A stretch of DNA of 43,341 bases from Pseudomonas citrullilanati (GCF_030580855.1 NZ_JAUQOP010000041.1:1-43341); one strand, 5' to 3'; shown: positions 32,404-41,372, counted from the stretch's first letter. Numbers and translations: made by a program. Notes: a model not told the origin generated them from the sequence alone.

Positions 32404-32936
32404 GCGCCCCTCGACACTTTGCCCCGCTGGCCCGGCTGTTGCACTGGCTGATGGCGCTGATGATCATCGCCATGTTGTTCATCGGTGCCGGCATGGTCGC
32501 CTCGGTATCTGAGCGCCATGAATGGCTGCTCCAACTGCACAAGCCCCTGGGCATCGCGATTCTGCTGCTGGTGATCGTGCGCCTGGTGGTCCGCTTCACC
32601 ACTCGGCAACCGCCGCTGCCGGCCGATCTGCCGGTTTGGCAGGTGATGGCGGCAAAGGCTTCGCATGTGCTGCTGTACGCCCTGATGCTGGCCTTGCCGC
32701 TGTTGGGCTGGGGTATGATTTCAGCGGCGGGGGACCCGGTGATGCTGGGCCATTCGCTGCAACTGCCATCGATTCTGCCCGCCCATGCGCAAACCTTCGC
32801 CCTGCTGCGCAAGGCCCACGGGTACCTGGCTTATCTGTTGTTCCTGACGGTGCTGGTGCATCTGGCGGCGGCGTTGTTTCACGCCTGGGTGCGACGGGAT
32901 GAGGTATTGGACAGTATGTTGCGCGGCAAGGATTGA
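32400..32936 (+). CDS. Cytochrome b561 family protein
   Basis: 178 residues, four membrane spans. Heme-ligand-type histidines are in ARLLHWLMALMII (helix 1), LLQLHKPLG (helix 2) and VLVHLAAALFHAWV (helix 4). The start overlaps the srpA stop. It is a likely quinol electron donor for the SrpA peroxidase, by position. Different from the b561 at 17556. Confidence 0.94.
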   Translation: MSAPRHFAPLARLLHWLMALMIIAMLFIGAGMVASVSERHEWLLQLHKPLGIAILLLVIVRLVVRFTTRQPPLPADLPVWQVMAAKASHVLLYALMLALPLLGWGMISAAGDPVMLGHSLQLPSILPAHAQTFALLRKAHGYLAYLLFLTVLVHLAAALFHAWVRRDEVLDSMLRGKD

Positions 32937-32986
32937 TGTTCCGTGGCAAGGACAGGTGCCTTGCCACGGGTTGAGCTGGAGCGGGT

Positions 32987-34138
32987 TCAGCGCAACTCGT
33001 CGACCAGGTCGGCCACGGTGCTCAGCACGTCCTTGCCCAATTGCATCGAACGCTTGCCGGACCAACCGGTGATCGGGTTCGGGTGGTCGTCGTGGTCCTT
33101 GAACGGCATCTCCAGGGTCAGGGACAAGCAGTCGTATTTCTGCCCGACCGCATTGCAGGCCAGCGTCATGTTGGCCTGGCCCGGTGCGTCGTGGGTGTAG
33201 CCGTGGGTAGTCTGGAAGTCCTTGGTCTGGTGCTTGAGGTGGCTGCGAAAGCGTTCTTCGAGGTGGGCGATACGCGGCGTGTAGCCGGGGTTGCCCTCGC
33301 AGGCTGCCGTGAACACGTGGGGGATTTCCTCATCGCCATGCACGTCCAGGAACAGGTCGACGCCGTACTTTTCCATTTGCTGCTGGACGAAATAGACCTC
33401 GGGGCTGATTTCCGGGCTGGCGTCCTGCCAGGCACGGTTGAGGTCCTGGCCGTTGGCGTTGGTACGCAGATGACCATGGAAGGCGCCATCGGGGTTCATG
33501 TTGGGCACCAGGTACAGGTCGGCCTTGTCCAGCAGGCGATTCAGTTGCGCATCATCATGATGTTGCAGACGCTCGATCACGCCTTCCATGAACCACTCGG
33601 CCATGTGTTCGCCAGGGTGCTGCTGGGCGATGATCCAGACCTTGCGCCGGCCTTCGCCACCGTTGCCCTTGCGCAGCAATTGGATGTCACGGCCTTCGAC
33701 GCTCTTGCCCACGGCCAGCAGTTCGGTGCCGGCCTTGTGCAACGCTTGCTCGATCAGCCAGTCGTGACGGCCGCGGCTGTAGGGTTCGAAATAGGCGAAC
33801 CAGGCGTGTGGCTGCTCGGCTTCCAGGTGGAAGCGCAAGGCGTCACCTTCGAACTGGGTGGGAATGCGGAACCAGTTGACGTGGTCGTAGGAAGCGACCG
33901 CCTGATAGCCGGTCCACGCCTTGTTATACGACGATTGGCTGGCGTTGAGCAGGCGGAAGGAATACTCCTGGCCGACGTGCAGGCCGCTGGCCTTGAAGTG
34001 GAACCATTGGAAATGCGGGCTGCGGGTATCGGGCCGGATCTTGAGCAGCGACTGCAACGGGTTGCTGATGTCGACGACTTCAATGTTGCCGCTGTCGAAA
34101 TTGGCGCTGATATCGAAGGAAGATTTAGCCACGGTCAC
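32987..34138 (-). CDS. M14-family cytosolic carboxypeptidase (AGBL/CCP-like)
   Basis: 383 residues. An N-terminal beta-sandwich domain (about 1-125) precedes the zinc carboxypeptidase domain. Zinc ligands are His174 and Glu177 in QQHPGEHMAEW and His267 in DVHGDEE. The catalytic Glu343 is in LTLEMPF. This two-domain layout is that of the bacterial relatives of eukaryotic cytosolic carboxypeptidases, which trim or remove Glu side chains. No signal peptide. The GTG at 34136-34138 follows an AGGA ribosome site. The physiological substrate in Pseudomonas is not obvious from the neighbours. Confidence 0.94.
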   Translation of the reverse strand: MTVAKSSFDISANFDSGNIEVVDISNPLQSLLKIRPDTRSPHFQWFHFKASGLHVGQEYSFRLLNASQSSYNKAWTGYQAVASYDHVNWFRIPTQFEGDALRFHLEAEQPHAWFAYFEPYSRGRHDWLIEQALHKAGTELLAVGKSVEGRDIQLLRKGNGGEGRRKVWIIAQQHPGEHMAEWFMEGVIERLQHHDDAQLNRLLDKADLYLVPNMNPDGAFHGHLRTNANGQDLNRAWQDASPEISPEVYFVQQQMEKYGVDLFLDVHGDEEIPHVFTAACEGNPGYTPRIAHLEERFRSHLKHQTKDFQTTHGYTHDAPGQANMTLACNAVGQKYDCLSLTLEMPFKDHDDHPNPITGWSGKRSMQLGKDVLSTVADLVDELR

Positions 34139-34410
34139 GATTCCTGAAGAGGATTTTCATGGCCGTTACTTTACACGCTGGGAGGCAAAAGTCAGGACGA
34201 TTTACATCAAGGTCAAGCGGGGGGCGTCCTCCCTGGACGCCGGGCCAGCTTAGAGTGTCTGCAATTGATTCTCAAGTGCTGGCAGGTGATCGCTCGGCCC
34301 CTGCGGGCGGGGCGCTTGAAAATCGATATCCATTTGCTATCATCGCCGCCAACAGATTTGAGCAACACCCAAAGACTTCATTAGCCTGAAGCCATAAGCC
34401 GAAAATCGGC

Positions 34411-34440
34411 AAAAAAAAAGACCCGGCAAGAAGCCGGGTC
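34411..34440 (-). terminator. Rho-independent terminator of prrF
   Basis: On the minus strand GACCCGGC, loop TTCTT, GCCGGGTC (34440-34420) is followed by nine T (34419-34411). Confidence 0.93.
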
Positions 34441-34525
34441 AAAAACCGTGATTAGCCTGATGAGGAGATACTCCAGAAGTCCGACCTAAGGTCTCCTGGA
34501 CTATCGACTGATCTCGCGACCAGTT
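34411..34525 (-). ncRNA. prrF: PrrF-type iron-responsive small RNA
   Basis: About 115 nt on the minus strand, starting AACTGGTCGCGAGATCAG, the conserved 5' part of the Pseudomonas PrrF RNAs that represses mRNAs of iron-using proteins when iron is short. It ends in a GACCCGGC hairpin with an oligo-U tail. The promoter just upstream has TTGACT-N16-TATTAT with a 6-nt gap to the A start, and is covered by a Fur box. The 5' end is inferred from the promoter. Only one copy is present; P. aeruginosa carries two in tandem. Hfq-dependent pairing follows from the known family. Confidence 0.9.
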
Positions 34526-34527
34526 GA

Positions 34528-34559
34528 TGCAATAATAATCATTATCATTTGCAAGTCAA
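34528..34559 (-). promoter_or_regulatory. Fur-controlled promoter of prrF
   Basis: Fur box 34528-34546 reads TGCAATAATAATCATTATC, 15 of 19 identical to the consensus GATAATGATAATCATTATC. It covers the -10 TATTAT (34532-34537, minus strand). The -35 TTGACT is at 34559-34554. Iron-loaded Fur should shut the sRNA off. Confidence 0.85.
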
Positions 34560-34620
34560 ATGGTTTTATCGCATCGATTGGAATTTCCTGTTGTCCGCGT
34601 CCGCGCCAACTTCCCCTGTA

Positions 34621-34968
34621 CTACGCCTGACGCGAAGGATAGCGATCCAGGGAGCGGTCGAGCATCACCTTGACCAGATCAATCATGTGCACCACCGAAA
34701 AGGCCAGGTCGCGGTTCGAACCGTCCAGCCGGTTGGCGGATTCGTTGGCCGTGGCCGCCGCGCACCGCAGCAGGTCGCAGGCGTGGACCAGTGCTTCCTC
34801 CGCGCCGATGTTGTGGTTGACGTCGAAGAATCGCTGTTCTGCCGGTGCCTGCGACACACCCGGTTTCAAGTAGTAGTCGAGCGCTCGTTGCGCCGCCGGG
34901 CAGTCCTGCAGCGAAGTGAAAGGGCTGTCGAGCAGCGTGTCGGGCTGGTCCTTGCTGGAGGTGTTCAT
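34621..34968 (-). CDS. DUF3077 family protein
   Basis: 115 residues. It begins MNTSSKDQPDTLLDSPF and has a conserved helical middle (VNHNIGAEEALVHACDLLRCAAATANESA) found in DUF3077 proteins of Pseudomonas. Soluble, no known function. The minus-strand promoter candidate TTATCG-N16-TACTAT (35041-35014) holds the palindrome at 35022-35040, so the divergent repressor probably regulates it. prrF lies 95 nt downstream on the same strand with its own promoter. Confidence 0.85.
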   Translation of the reverse strand: MNTSSKDQPDTLLDSPFTSLQDCPAAQRALDYYLKPGVSQAPAEQRFFDVNHNIGAEEALVHACDLLRCAAATANESANRLDGSNRDLAFSVVHMIDLVKVMLDRSLDRYPSRQA

Positions 34969-35021
34969 GGTGTGATGGCTCTCCGTGTGTGGGCTGAAAA
35001 TCCTGGATCCAGAATAGTACC

Positions 35022-35040
35022 TATCGTAATTGTGACGATA
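35022..35040. promoter_or_regulatory. Palindromic operator between DUF3077 gene and the CI-like repressor
   Basis: TATCGT-AATTGTG-ACGATA is a 6-bp perfect inverted repeat, 19 bp overall. It lies in the spacer and -35 of the DUF3077 promoter and 59 nt before the repressor start, a fitting position for autoregulation and repression of both genes. Confidence 0.6.
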
Positions 35041-35098
35041 ATTTAAATACTACATTTTGTGTTTTGATGGTCGGAGCCACCCACGTATCGTGCCGCAC

Positions 35099-35728
35099 AT
35101 GGATAAATGGATAGAGTTGGTCAAGGCCAAGATGAAGGAGCTGCACATCACGCAAGTGGTGCTGGCAGAGCGGTTGGGAATGTCCCAGGGCGGCGTCGGC
35201 CATTGGCTGACCAAGCGCCGGCAACCCAGTGTCGACGACATGAATCGGGTCCTGCAGGAGCTGGGGCTGGAATTCCTCGAAGTGGCGATGGTGATCCGCG
35301 AGCCGGACACGGCCACGGAAGAGGGCCTGGCGCTGGCGCGGAAGTACAACCCGTACTTCCGCTACCCGGTCAGTGAATGGCACTCGGTCGGCCAGGTGCG
35401 CGATGGCGAGGTTCGCTATGAACTGACCGATTACCACGCCCAGGGCGACGCGTTCTGGCTGGTGGTCGTGGGCGACGCGATGACCGCTCCAAGCGGCTTG
35501 AGCATCCCCGAAGGCATGTCGATCCTGGTGGATCCGGCGATCGAGCCGGTACCCGGCAAGCTGGTGGTGGCCTATTTGCCCGGCAGCAGCGGCGCGACCT
35601 TTCGCAAATTGATCGAGGAGAGCGGGCAGCGTTACCTGGTCCCGCTCAATCCGACTTACCCCAAAACCCTGTACACCGAGCAATGCCGCCTGATCGGCGT
35701 GGTGGTGCAGGCCACCATCCGTTTCTGA
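35099..35728 (+). CDS. LexA/CI-like transcriptional repressor with an inactive S24 peptidase domain
   Basis: 209 residues. An N-terminal helix-turn-helix (about 15-57) contains ITQVVLAERLGMSQGGVGHWLTKRRQ, as in CI/PrtR repressors. The C-terminal S24 domain (about 115-205) has VVVGDAMTAPSGL and ATFRKLIEE. The catalytic Ser of the GDSM motif is Ala127 (codon gcg); the Lys170 of the dyad remains. No Ala-Gly or Cys-Gly pair occurs anywhere, so there is no obvious cleavage site. RecA-stimulated self-cleavage is therefore unlikely. The start at 35099 has a poor ribosome site, but the protein then begins MDKWIELVKAKM. No phage genes are adjacent. Dimerisation should be kept. Confidence 0.88.
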   Translation: MDKWIELVKAKMKELHITQVVLAERLGMSQGGVGHWLTKRRQPSVDDMNRVLQELGLEFLEVAMVIREPDTATEEGLALARKYNPYFRYPVSEWHSVGQVRDGEVRYELTDYHAQGDAFWLVVVGDAMTAPSGLSIPEGMSILVDPAIEPVPGKLVVAYLPGSSGATFRKLIEESGQRYLVPLNPTYPKTLYTEQCRLIGVVVQATIRF

Positions 35729-35733
35729 CCGCA

Positions 35734-35754
35734 TCGGCCCGGCAAGCGGGCCGA
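35734..35754. terminator. Hairpin between converging genes
   Basis: TCGGCCCG (35734-35741), loop GCAAG, CGGGCCGA (35747-35754). No U-tract; possible two-way stop between the repressor gene and liuD. Confidence 0.55.
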
Positions 35755-35757
35755 CGG

Positions 35758-37707
35758 CTACTCTTCGAACGCCACCAGCGTGCTGCCTTCACTGACCATT
35801 TCACCTTCCTGGCAATACAGCGCCTTGATCACGCCGGCCTGGGGCGCACGAATGCTGTGTTCCATCTTCATCGCTTCGAGCACCACCAACTGGGCGCCGG
35901 CCTCGACCGCCTGGCCTGCGCTCACCAGTACCCGCACGATGCTGCCGTTCATGGGCGCCGTCAGGCCGCCCTGATGGCTGTGGCTCGCCTCGGCGGCGGT
36001 TTGCGGGTCGTACCGGTCGATCCGGTGCAGGTCGCCTTGCCATTGCAGGTATAGGCTGTCGCCCTGGCGAATGGCGCGATGGTCACGGCGCACGCCGTTG
36101 TGCTCGATCGTCAGTCGCTCGTCGACGAGTTCCGCCCGTTGGGCGCTGGCGTCCAGGATGATCGCGCGATCCTGGCCCTCGCAGCTCAAGTGCAGGCTGG
36201 TTTCACTGGGCAACCCCAGGCGCAGGCCGGTGGTCTGGGCCCAAGGTGAATGCGGATCATCGCCGCGCACCTGCGGTGCCAGGCCCAGGGCAAACCCTTG
36301 GGCGGCGGCGGACCAGAAGTCGTCATCCAGTTCGCCGGGTTCCGGCAGCAACTGCGACGGGTAGCGGGGGATGAATCCGGTGTCCAGTTCAGCCGCGGCG
36401 AAGGCCGGGTGAGCGACGATGCGGCGCAGAAAACCGATGTTGGTCTTCAGCCCGCCGATGGCGAATTCGTCGAGCATGCTCAACAGCCGCAACCGCGCCT
36501 GCTCGCGATCTTCACCCCAGGCAATCAGCTTGCCGAGCATCGGGTCGTAGAACGGCGAGATCTCGTCGCCCTGCGCCACGCCGCTGTCGACCCGCCGGCC
36601 CGGCCCGTCGGCCGATTCGCGGTATAATGCCAGGCGCCCGGTGGCCGGGAGGAAATCATTGGCCGGGTCTTCGGCGTACAGGCGCACTTCAATGGCGTGG
36701 CCGAGCAACGGCACCTGCTCCTGGGTGATCGGCAGCGGCTCGCCCTGGGCGACACGGATCTGCCAGGCCACCAGGTCCAGTCCGGTGATTGCCTCGGTGA
36801 CCGGGTGCTCGACCTGCAACCGGGTGTTCATTTCCATGAAGAAAAACTCGCCCCGCGAATCCAGCAGGAATTCCACGGTGCCGGCCCCCACGTAGCCGAT
36901 CGCCTGGGCCGCGCGCACGGCCGCTTCGCCCATCGCCCGGCGCAATGCCGGGGTCAGGCCGGGAGCGGGGGCTTCCTCCACCACTTTCTGGTGGCGACGC
37001 TGGATCGAGCAGTCGCGTTCATTGAGGTATAGGCAATGGCCGTGGCGGTCGGCGAAGATCTGGATTTCCACGTGGCGCGGCTTGAGCAGGTACTTTTCCA
37101 CCAGCATCCGCGAGTCGCCAAACGAGGACTGCGCCTCCCGCTGGGCCGAGGCCAGGGCTTCGGCCAGTTGGCTGACGTCCTCGACGACCTTCATGCCCTT
37201 GCCGCCACCGCCGGCCGTTGCCTTGAGCAGCACCGGGTAGCCGATGCGTTCGGCGGCGTCGCGGAAGGTCTCCAGGTCCTGGGCTTCGCCGTGGTAACCC
37301 GGGACCAACGGCACGCCGGCCGTTTCCATCAAGGCCTTGGCCGCGGACTTGCTGCCCATGGCGTCGATGGCCGAAGCGGGTGGGCCGAGGAAGATCAACC
37401 CGGCATTTTCGATCGCCCGGGCGAACCCGGCGTTTTCGGACAGGAAGCCGTAGCCGGGGTGGATCGCCTGGGCGCCACTGGCTTGGGCCGCGGCGATCAG
37501 CTTGTCGATCTGCAGGTAGCTGTCGGCGGCCTTGCTGCCGCCCAGGTCGACGCGGATGTCGGCTTCGCGGCTATGGCGGGCGTCGCGGTCGATGGCGCTG
37601 TGCACGGCGACCGTGGTCAGGCCCATGGCCTTGGCGGTACGCATCACGCGGCAGGCGATTTCGCCACGGTTGGCCACCAACAAGGTGGTGAGGGCGGGGG
37701 CGCTCAT
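35758..37707 (-). CDS. liuD: Methylcrotonyl-CoA carboxylase biotin-containing alpha subunit
   Basis: 649 residues. Cytosolic enzyme that carboxylates 3-methylcrotonyl-CoA in leucine and isovalerate breakdown. The biotin carboxylase part begins TLLVANRGEIACRVMRTA, with ATP-grasp motif GGGGKGM and MNTRLQVEHPVTE. The C-terminal biotinyl domain has EAMKMEHS with biotinyl-Lys614. The ATG at 37705-37707 overlaps the liuC stop (ATGA). It is the last gene of liuABCD here; liuE, the HMG-CoA lyase gene often found next, is absent. Confidence 0.95.
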   Translation of the reverse strand: MSAPALTTLLVANRGEIACRVMRTAKAMGLTTVAVHSAIDRDARHSREADIRVDLGGSKAADSYLQIDKLIAAAQASGAQAIHPGYGFLSENAGFARAIENAGLIFLGPPASAIDAMGSKSAAKALMETAGVPLVPGYHGEAQDLETFRDAAERIGYPVLLKATAGGGGKGMKVVEDVSQLAEALASAQREAQSSFGDSRMLVEKYLLKPRHVEIQIFADRHGHCLYLNERDCSIQRRHQKVVEEAPAPGLTPALRRAMGEAAVRAAQAIGYVGAGTVEFLLDSRGEFFFMEMNTRLQVEHPVTEAITGLDLVAWQIRVAQGEPLPITQEQVPLLGHAIEVRLYAEDPANDFLPATGRLALYRESADGPGRRVDSGVAQGDEISPFYDPMLGKLIAWGEDREQARLRLLSMLDEFAIGGLKTNIGFLRRIVAHPAFAAAELDTGFIPRYPSQLLPEPGELDDDFWSAAAQGFALGLAPQVRGDDPHSPWAQTTGLRLGLPSETSLHLSCEGQDRAIILDASAQRAELVDERLTIEHNGVRRDHRAIRQGDSLYLQWQGDLHRIDRYDPQTAAEASHSHQGGLTAPMNGSIVRVLVSAGQAVEAGAQLVVLEAMKMEHSIRAPQAGVIKALYCQEGEMVSEGSTLVAFEE

Positions 37708-38522
37708 CGACGCGGCTCCTTGTGGTTGGACTCGGCTTGCCAGTTGGGTGCGCGCTTTTGCAGGAACGCCCGCAGGCCTTCCTGGCCCTCCGGGCTGACG
37801 CGGATGCGGGCGATGGCGTTTTCGGTATAGCGCCGCAGCGCCGGGGTCAGGGCGCCGTGGCCGACCTCTCGCAGCAAGTCCTTGCTGGCGCGCATGGCCG
37901 CCGGGCTGTTGAGCAGCAGGTTGTCGATCCATTGTTCGAGGTGCTGATCCAGCGTCTCGGCCGGGTAACTTTCCGACAGCAAACCGATCTCCCGCGCACG
38001 TTGCCCGCCGAAACGTTCTGCCGTGAGGGCGTAGCGCCGGGCGGCCCGCTCGCCAATGGCCTGGACGACGAAGGGGCTGATCACCGCCGGTGCCAGGCCG
38101 ATGCGCACTTCCGACAGGCAGAACTGCGCTTCATCGGCGCCAATGGCCATGTCACAGGCACTGATCAGGCCCAGCGCACCGCCAAATGCCGCGCCCTGCA
38201 CGACGGCCAGGGTGGGGATCTTCAGCTTGGCGAGGTTGTACATCAGCTCCGCCAGTTCCCGCGCGTCGTCGAGGTTGGTGTGGTAGTCGAGCTCGGCCGA
38301 TTGCTGCATCCAGGCCAGGTCGGCACCGGCGCTGAAGTGTTTGCCGCGCCCCCGGATCAGCAGGAAACGCAGGCTCGGATCGCTGCCGACCTGATCCAGG
38401 GCAAGGATCAGTTCGCGGATCATTTCGGCGTTGAACGCGTTGTTCTTCGACTCGCGGCTGAGCCACAGGGTGGCGAAGCCGCGTGGGTCGCCGAGCAATT
38501 CGAGGGTGTTGAAGTTATCCAT
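37704..38522 (-). CDS. liuC: 3-Methylglutaconyl-CoA hydratase, enoyl-CoA hydratase family
   Basis: 272 residues, crotonase fold. HFSAGADLAWM and AAFGGALGLISACDMAIGAD form the oxyanion-hole and active-site region. In the liu operon this enzyme hydrates 3-methylglutaconyl-CoA to HMG-CoA. The start at 38522 has GGGGA at 6 nt; an alternative ATG two codons upstream overlaps that site. Overlaps liuD by 4 nt and starts 13 nt after liuB ends. Confidence 0.93.
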   Translation of the reverse strand: MDNFNTLELLGDPRGFATLWLSRESKNNAFNAEMIRELILALDQVGSDPSLRFLLIRGRGKHFSAGADLAWMQQSAELDYHTNLDDARELAELMYNLAKLKIPTLAVVQGAAFGGALGLISACDMAIGADEAQFCLSEVRIGLAPAVISPFVVQAIGERAARRYALTAERFGGQRAREIGLLSESYPAETLDQHLEQWIDNLLLNSPAAMRASKDLLREVGHGALTPALRRYTENAIARIRVSPEGQEGLRAFLQKRAPNWQAESNHKEPRR

Positions 38523-38535
38523 GGGCATTCCCCGT

Positions 38536-40143
38536 CTACATCCGGAACACGCCGAAGCGGCTCGATTCAATGGGCGCGTTGAGTGAAGCCGACAAGGCCA
38601 GCCCCAGCACATCGCGGGTCTGGGCCGGGTCGATGACGCCGTCATCCCACAGCCGTGCGCTGGAATAGTAGGGATGGCCCTGTTCTTCGTATTGGTCGAG
38701 GATCGGTTGCTTGATCTCGGCTTCCTGCTCGGCGCTGAACGGATGGCCGCTGCGCTCGGCCTGTTCGCGCTTGACCTGCACCAGCACGCCGGCCGCCTGT
38801 TCGGCGCCCATCACGCCAATCCGCGCATTCGGCCACATCCACAGGAACCGCGGGTCGTACGCGCGGCCGCACATGCCGTAGTTGCCGGCGCCGAAGCTGC
38901 CACCGATGATCACGGTGAACTTCGGCACCTGGGCGCAGGCCACGGCCGTGACCAGTTTCGCGCCATGCTTGGCGATGCCGCCGGCTTCGTATTTCTGGCC
39001 GACCATGAAGCCGGTGATGTTCTGCAGGAATAGCAGGGGAATGCCGCGCTGGCAGGCCAGTTCGATGAAGTGCGCGCCTTTCTGCGCGGCCTCGGCGAAG
39101 AGGATGCCATTGTTCGCCAGGATGGCGACGGGATAGCCGTGCAAGTGGGCGAACCCGCAGACCAGCGTGGTGCCGAACAACGCCTTGAACTCATCGAACA
39201 CCGAGCCGTCCACCAGGCGGGCGATCACTTCCCGGACATCGAAGGGCTGCTTGGGGTCGGCCGACACCACGCCGTACAGCTCATCCGCCGCATACAGCGG
39301 TGCGATCGGCTGGCGTTGCTGCAGGTCACCGAGTTTGCGCCAGTTCAGGTTGGCCACGCTGCGGCGGGCCAGGGCCAGGGCGTGTTCGTCGTTGTCGGCG
39401 TAATGGTCGGCCACGCCGGACACCTTGCAATGCACATCGGCACCGCCCAGGTCCTCGGCGCTGACCACCTCGCCGGTGGCCGCCTTCACCAGCGGCGGGC
39501 CGGCGAGGAAAATGGTGGCTTGCTGGCGAACCATGATCGCCTCGTCCGCCATGGCTGGCACGTAGGCGCCCCCGGCGGTGCAGGAGCCCATGACCACGGC
39601 GAGCTGCGGGATTCCCTGGGCGCTCATGTTGGCCTGGTTGAAGAAGATCCGGCCAAAGTGTTCGCGGTCGGGGAACACCTCGTCCTGGCGCGGCAGGTTG
39701 GCGCCGCCGGAATCCACCAGGTAGATGCACGGCAGGCGGTTCTGCTGGGCGATGGCCTGGGCGCGCAGGTGCTTTTTCACCGTCAGCGGGTAGTAGGAGC
39801 CGCCTTTGACGGTCGCATCGTTGGCGACGATCATGCACTCGACGCCTTCCACGCGGCCGATGCCGGCAATCACGCCGGCAGCGGGCACGTCTTCGCCGTA
39901 CACGGCGTGAGCGGCGAGGGGGCTGATCTCCAGGAATGGCGAGCCGGGGTCGAGCAGGCGGTTGATGCGCTCGCGCGGCAGCAACTTGCCCCGGGAGGTG
40001 TGGCGCTCCTGGGCCTTGGCGCCGCCGCCCTGCTGGACGTGGGCAAGCAGGGTCCGAAGGGCCTCGACCTGTTCGAGCATCGCCGCGCGGTTGGCGACGA
40101 ACTCCGGCGAACGGGGGTTGAGCTGGGTGTGCAGCGTGGCCAT
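38536..40143 (-). CDS. liuB: Methylcrotonyl-CoA carboxylase carboxyltransferase beta subunit
   Basis: 535 residues, typical length. The carboxyltransferase fold shows GGGAKAQERHTSRGKLLPRER, then GSCTAGGAYVPAMADEAIMV and GSFGAGNYGMCGRAYDPRFL, signatures of the MCC beta subunit. It acts with LiuD as a heteromeric complex. 11 nt after liuA. Confidence 0.96.
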   Translation of the reverse strand: MATLHTQLNPRSPEFVANRAAMLEQVEALRTLLAHVQQGGGAKAQERHTSRGKLLPRERINRLLDPGSPFLEISPLAAHAVYGEDVPAAGVIAGIGRVEGVECMIVANDATVKGGSYYPLTVKKHLRAQAIAQQNRLPCIYLVDSGGANLPRQDEVFPDREHFGRIFFNQANMSAQGIPQLAVVMGSCTAGGAYVPAMADEAIMVRQQATIFLAGPPLVKAATGEVVSAEDLGGADVHCKVSGVADHYADNDEHALALARRSVANLNWRKLGDLQQRQPIAPLYAADELYGVVSADPKQPFDVREVIARLVDGSVFDEFKALFGTTLVCGFAHLHGYPVAILANNGILFAEAAQKGAHFIELACQRGIPLLFLQNITGFMVGQKYEAGGIAKHGAKLVTAVACAQVPKFTVIIGGSFGAGNYGMCGRAYDPRFLWMWPNARIGVMGAEQAAGVLVQVKREQAERSGHPFSAEQEAEIKQPILDQYEEQGHPYYSSARLWDDGVIDPAQTRDVLGLALSASLNAPIESSRFGVFRM

Positions 40144-40154
40144 GATCAGCTCCG

Positions 40155-41318
40155 TTAGCGGGTTTCGTTGAACAGTTCGCGACCGATCAGCATCCGACGA
40201 ATCTCACTGGTGCCGGCGCCGATTTCGTACAGCTTGGCGTCGCGCAGCAGGCGGCCGGCCGGAAATTCATTGATGTAGCCGTTGCCGCCGAGGATCTGGA
40301 TCGCATCGAGGGCCATTTGCGTGGCGCGTTCGGCGCTGTAGAGGATGACCCCGGCGGCGTCCTTGCGGGTGGTTTCACCGCGCTCGCAAGCCTGGGCCAC
40401 CGCATACAGGTAGGCACGGCTGGCATTGAGCTGGGTGTACATGTCGGCGACCTTGCCCTGGATCAGCTGGAACTCGCCGATGCTCTGGCCGAACTGCTTG
40501 CGGTCGTGGATGTAGGGCACGATCAGGTCCATGCAGGCCTGCATGATCCCGGTCGGGCCGCCGGACAGGACCACCCGCTCGTAGTCGAGCCCGCTCATCA
40601 GCACTTTCACACCGCCGTTGAGCACGCCCAGGATGTTTTCTTCCGGCACCTGGACGTCATCGAAGAACAGCTCGCAGGTGTTGGAGCCGCGCATGCCGAG
40701 CTTGTCGAACTTGTTGCTGCGGCTGAAGCCTTTCCAGTCGCGCTCGACGATGAACGCGGTGATGCCGTGAGGGCCCTTTTCCAGGTCGGTCTTGGCGTAG
40801 ATCACGTAGGTGTTGGCGTCGGGGCCATTAGTGATCCAGGTCTTGCTGCCGTTGAGTACGTAATGGTCGCCGCGCTTGTCGGCCCGCAGTTTCATCGACA
40901 CCACGTCGGAGCCGGCGTTGGGTTCGCTCATGGCGAGGGCGCCGACGTGTTCGCCGCTGATCAGCCGGGGCAGGTACTTGGCTTTCTGCTCGTGGGTGCC
41001 GTTGCGGTTGATCTGGTTGACGCACAGGTTGGAGTGGGCGCCGTAGGAGAGGGCCACCGAAGCCGAACCGCGACTGATTTCCTCCATCGCCACTACGTGG
41101 GCCAGGTAGCCCAGGCCGGCGCCGCCATATTCTTCCGGCACGGTGATGCCCAGCAGCCCCATGTCACCGAACTTGCGCCACAGGTCGGCGGGAAACAGGT
41201 TGTCGCGATCGATCTGGGCCGCCCGGTGGGTGATCTCCTTGGCGACGAAGGCTTGCACCTGGTCGCGCAGCATGTCGATGGTTTCGCCGAGGGCAAAGTT
41301 CAGGGATGGGTAGCTCAT
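40155..41318 (-). CDS. liuA: Isovaleryl-CoA dehydrogenase
   Basis: 387 residues, acyl-CoA dehydrogenase family with FAD; first step after leucine transamination and decarboxylation. LAMSEPNAGSDVVSMK and KTWITNGPDAN are FAD/substrate-contact signatures, and QILGGNGYINEFPAGRLLRDAKLYEIGAGTSEIRRMLIGREL is the typical C-terminus. The operon starts here, and the LiuR-like palindromes lie 55-113 nt upstream. Confidence 0.96.
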   Translation of the reverse strand: MSYPSLNFALGETIDMLRDQVQAFVAKEITHRAAQIDRDNLFPADLWRKFGDMGLLGITVPEEYGGAGLGYLAHVVAMEEISRGSASVALSYGAHSNLCVNQINRNGTHEQKAKYLPRLISGEHVGALAMSEPNAGSDVVSMKLRADKRGDHYVLNGSKTWITNGPDANTYVIYAKTDLEKGPHGITAFIVERDWKGFSRSNKFDKLGMRGSNTCELFFDDVQVPEENILGVLNGGVKVLMSGLDYERVVLSGGPTGIMQACMDLIVPYIHDRKQFGQSIGEFQLIQGKVADMYTQLNASRAYLYAVAQACERGETTRKDAAGVILYSAERATQMALDAIQILGGNGYINEFPAGRLLRDAKLYEIGAGTSEIRRMLIGRELFNETR

Positions 41319-41372
41319 GGGACACCTTTGGCTTTTTTGTCGGGTGCGGAGAGGGAAGGGTCGCTCTCACCT

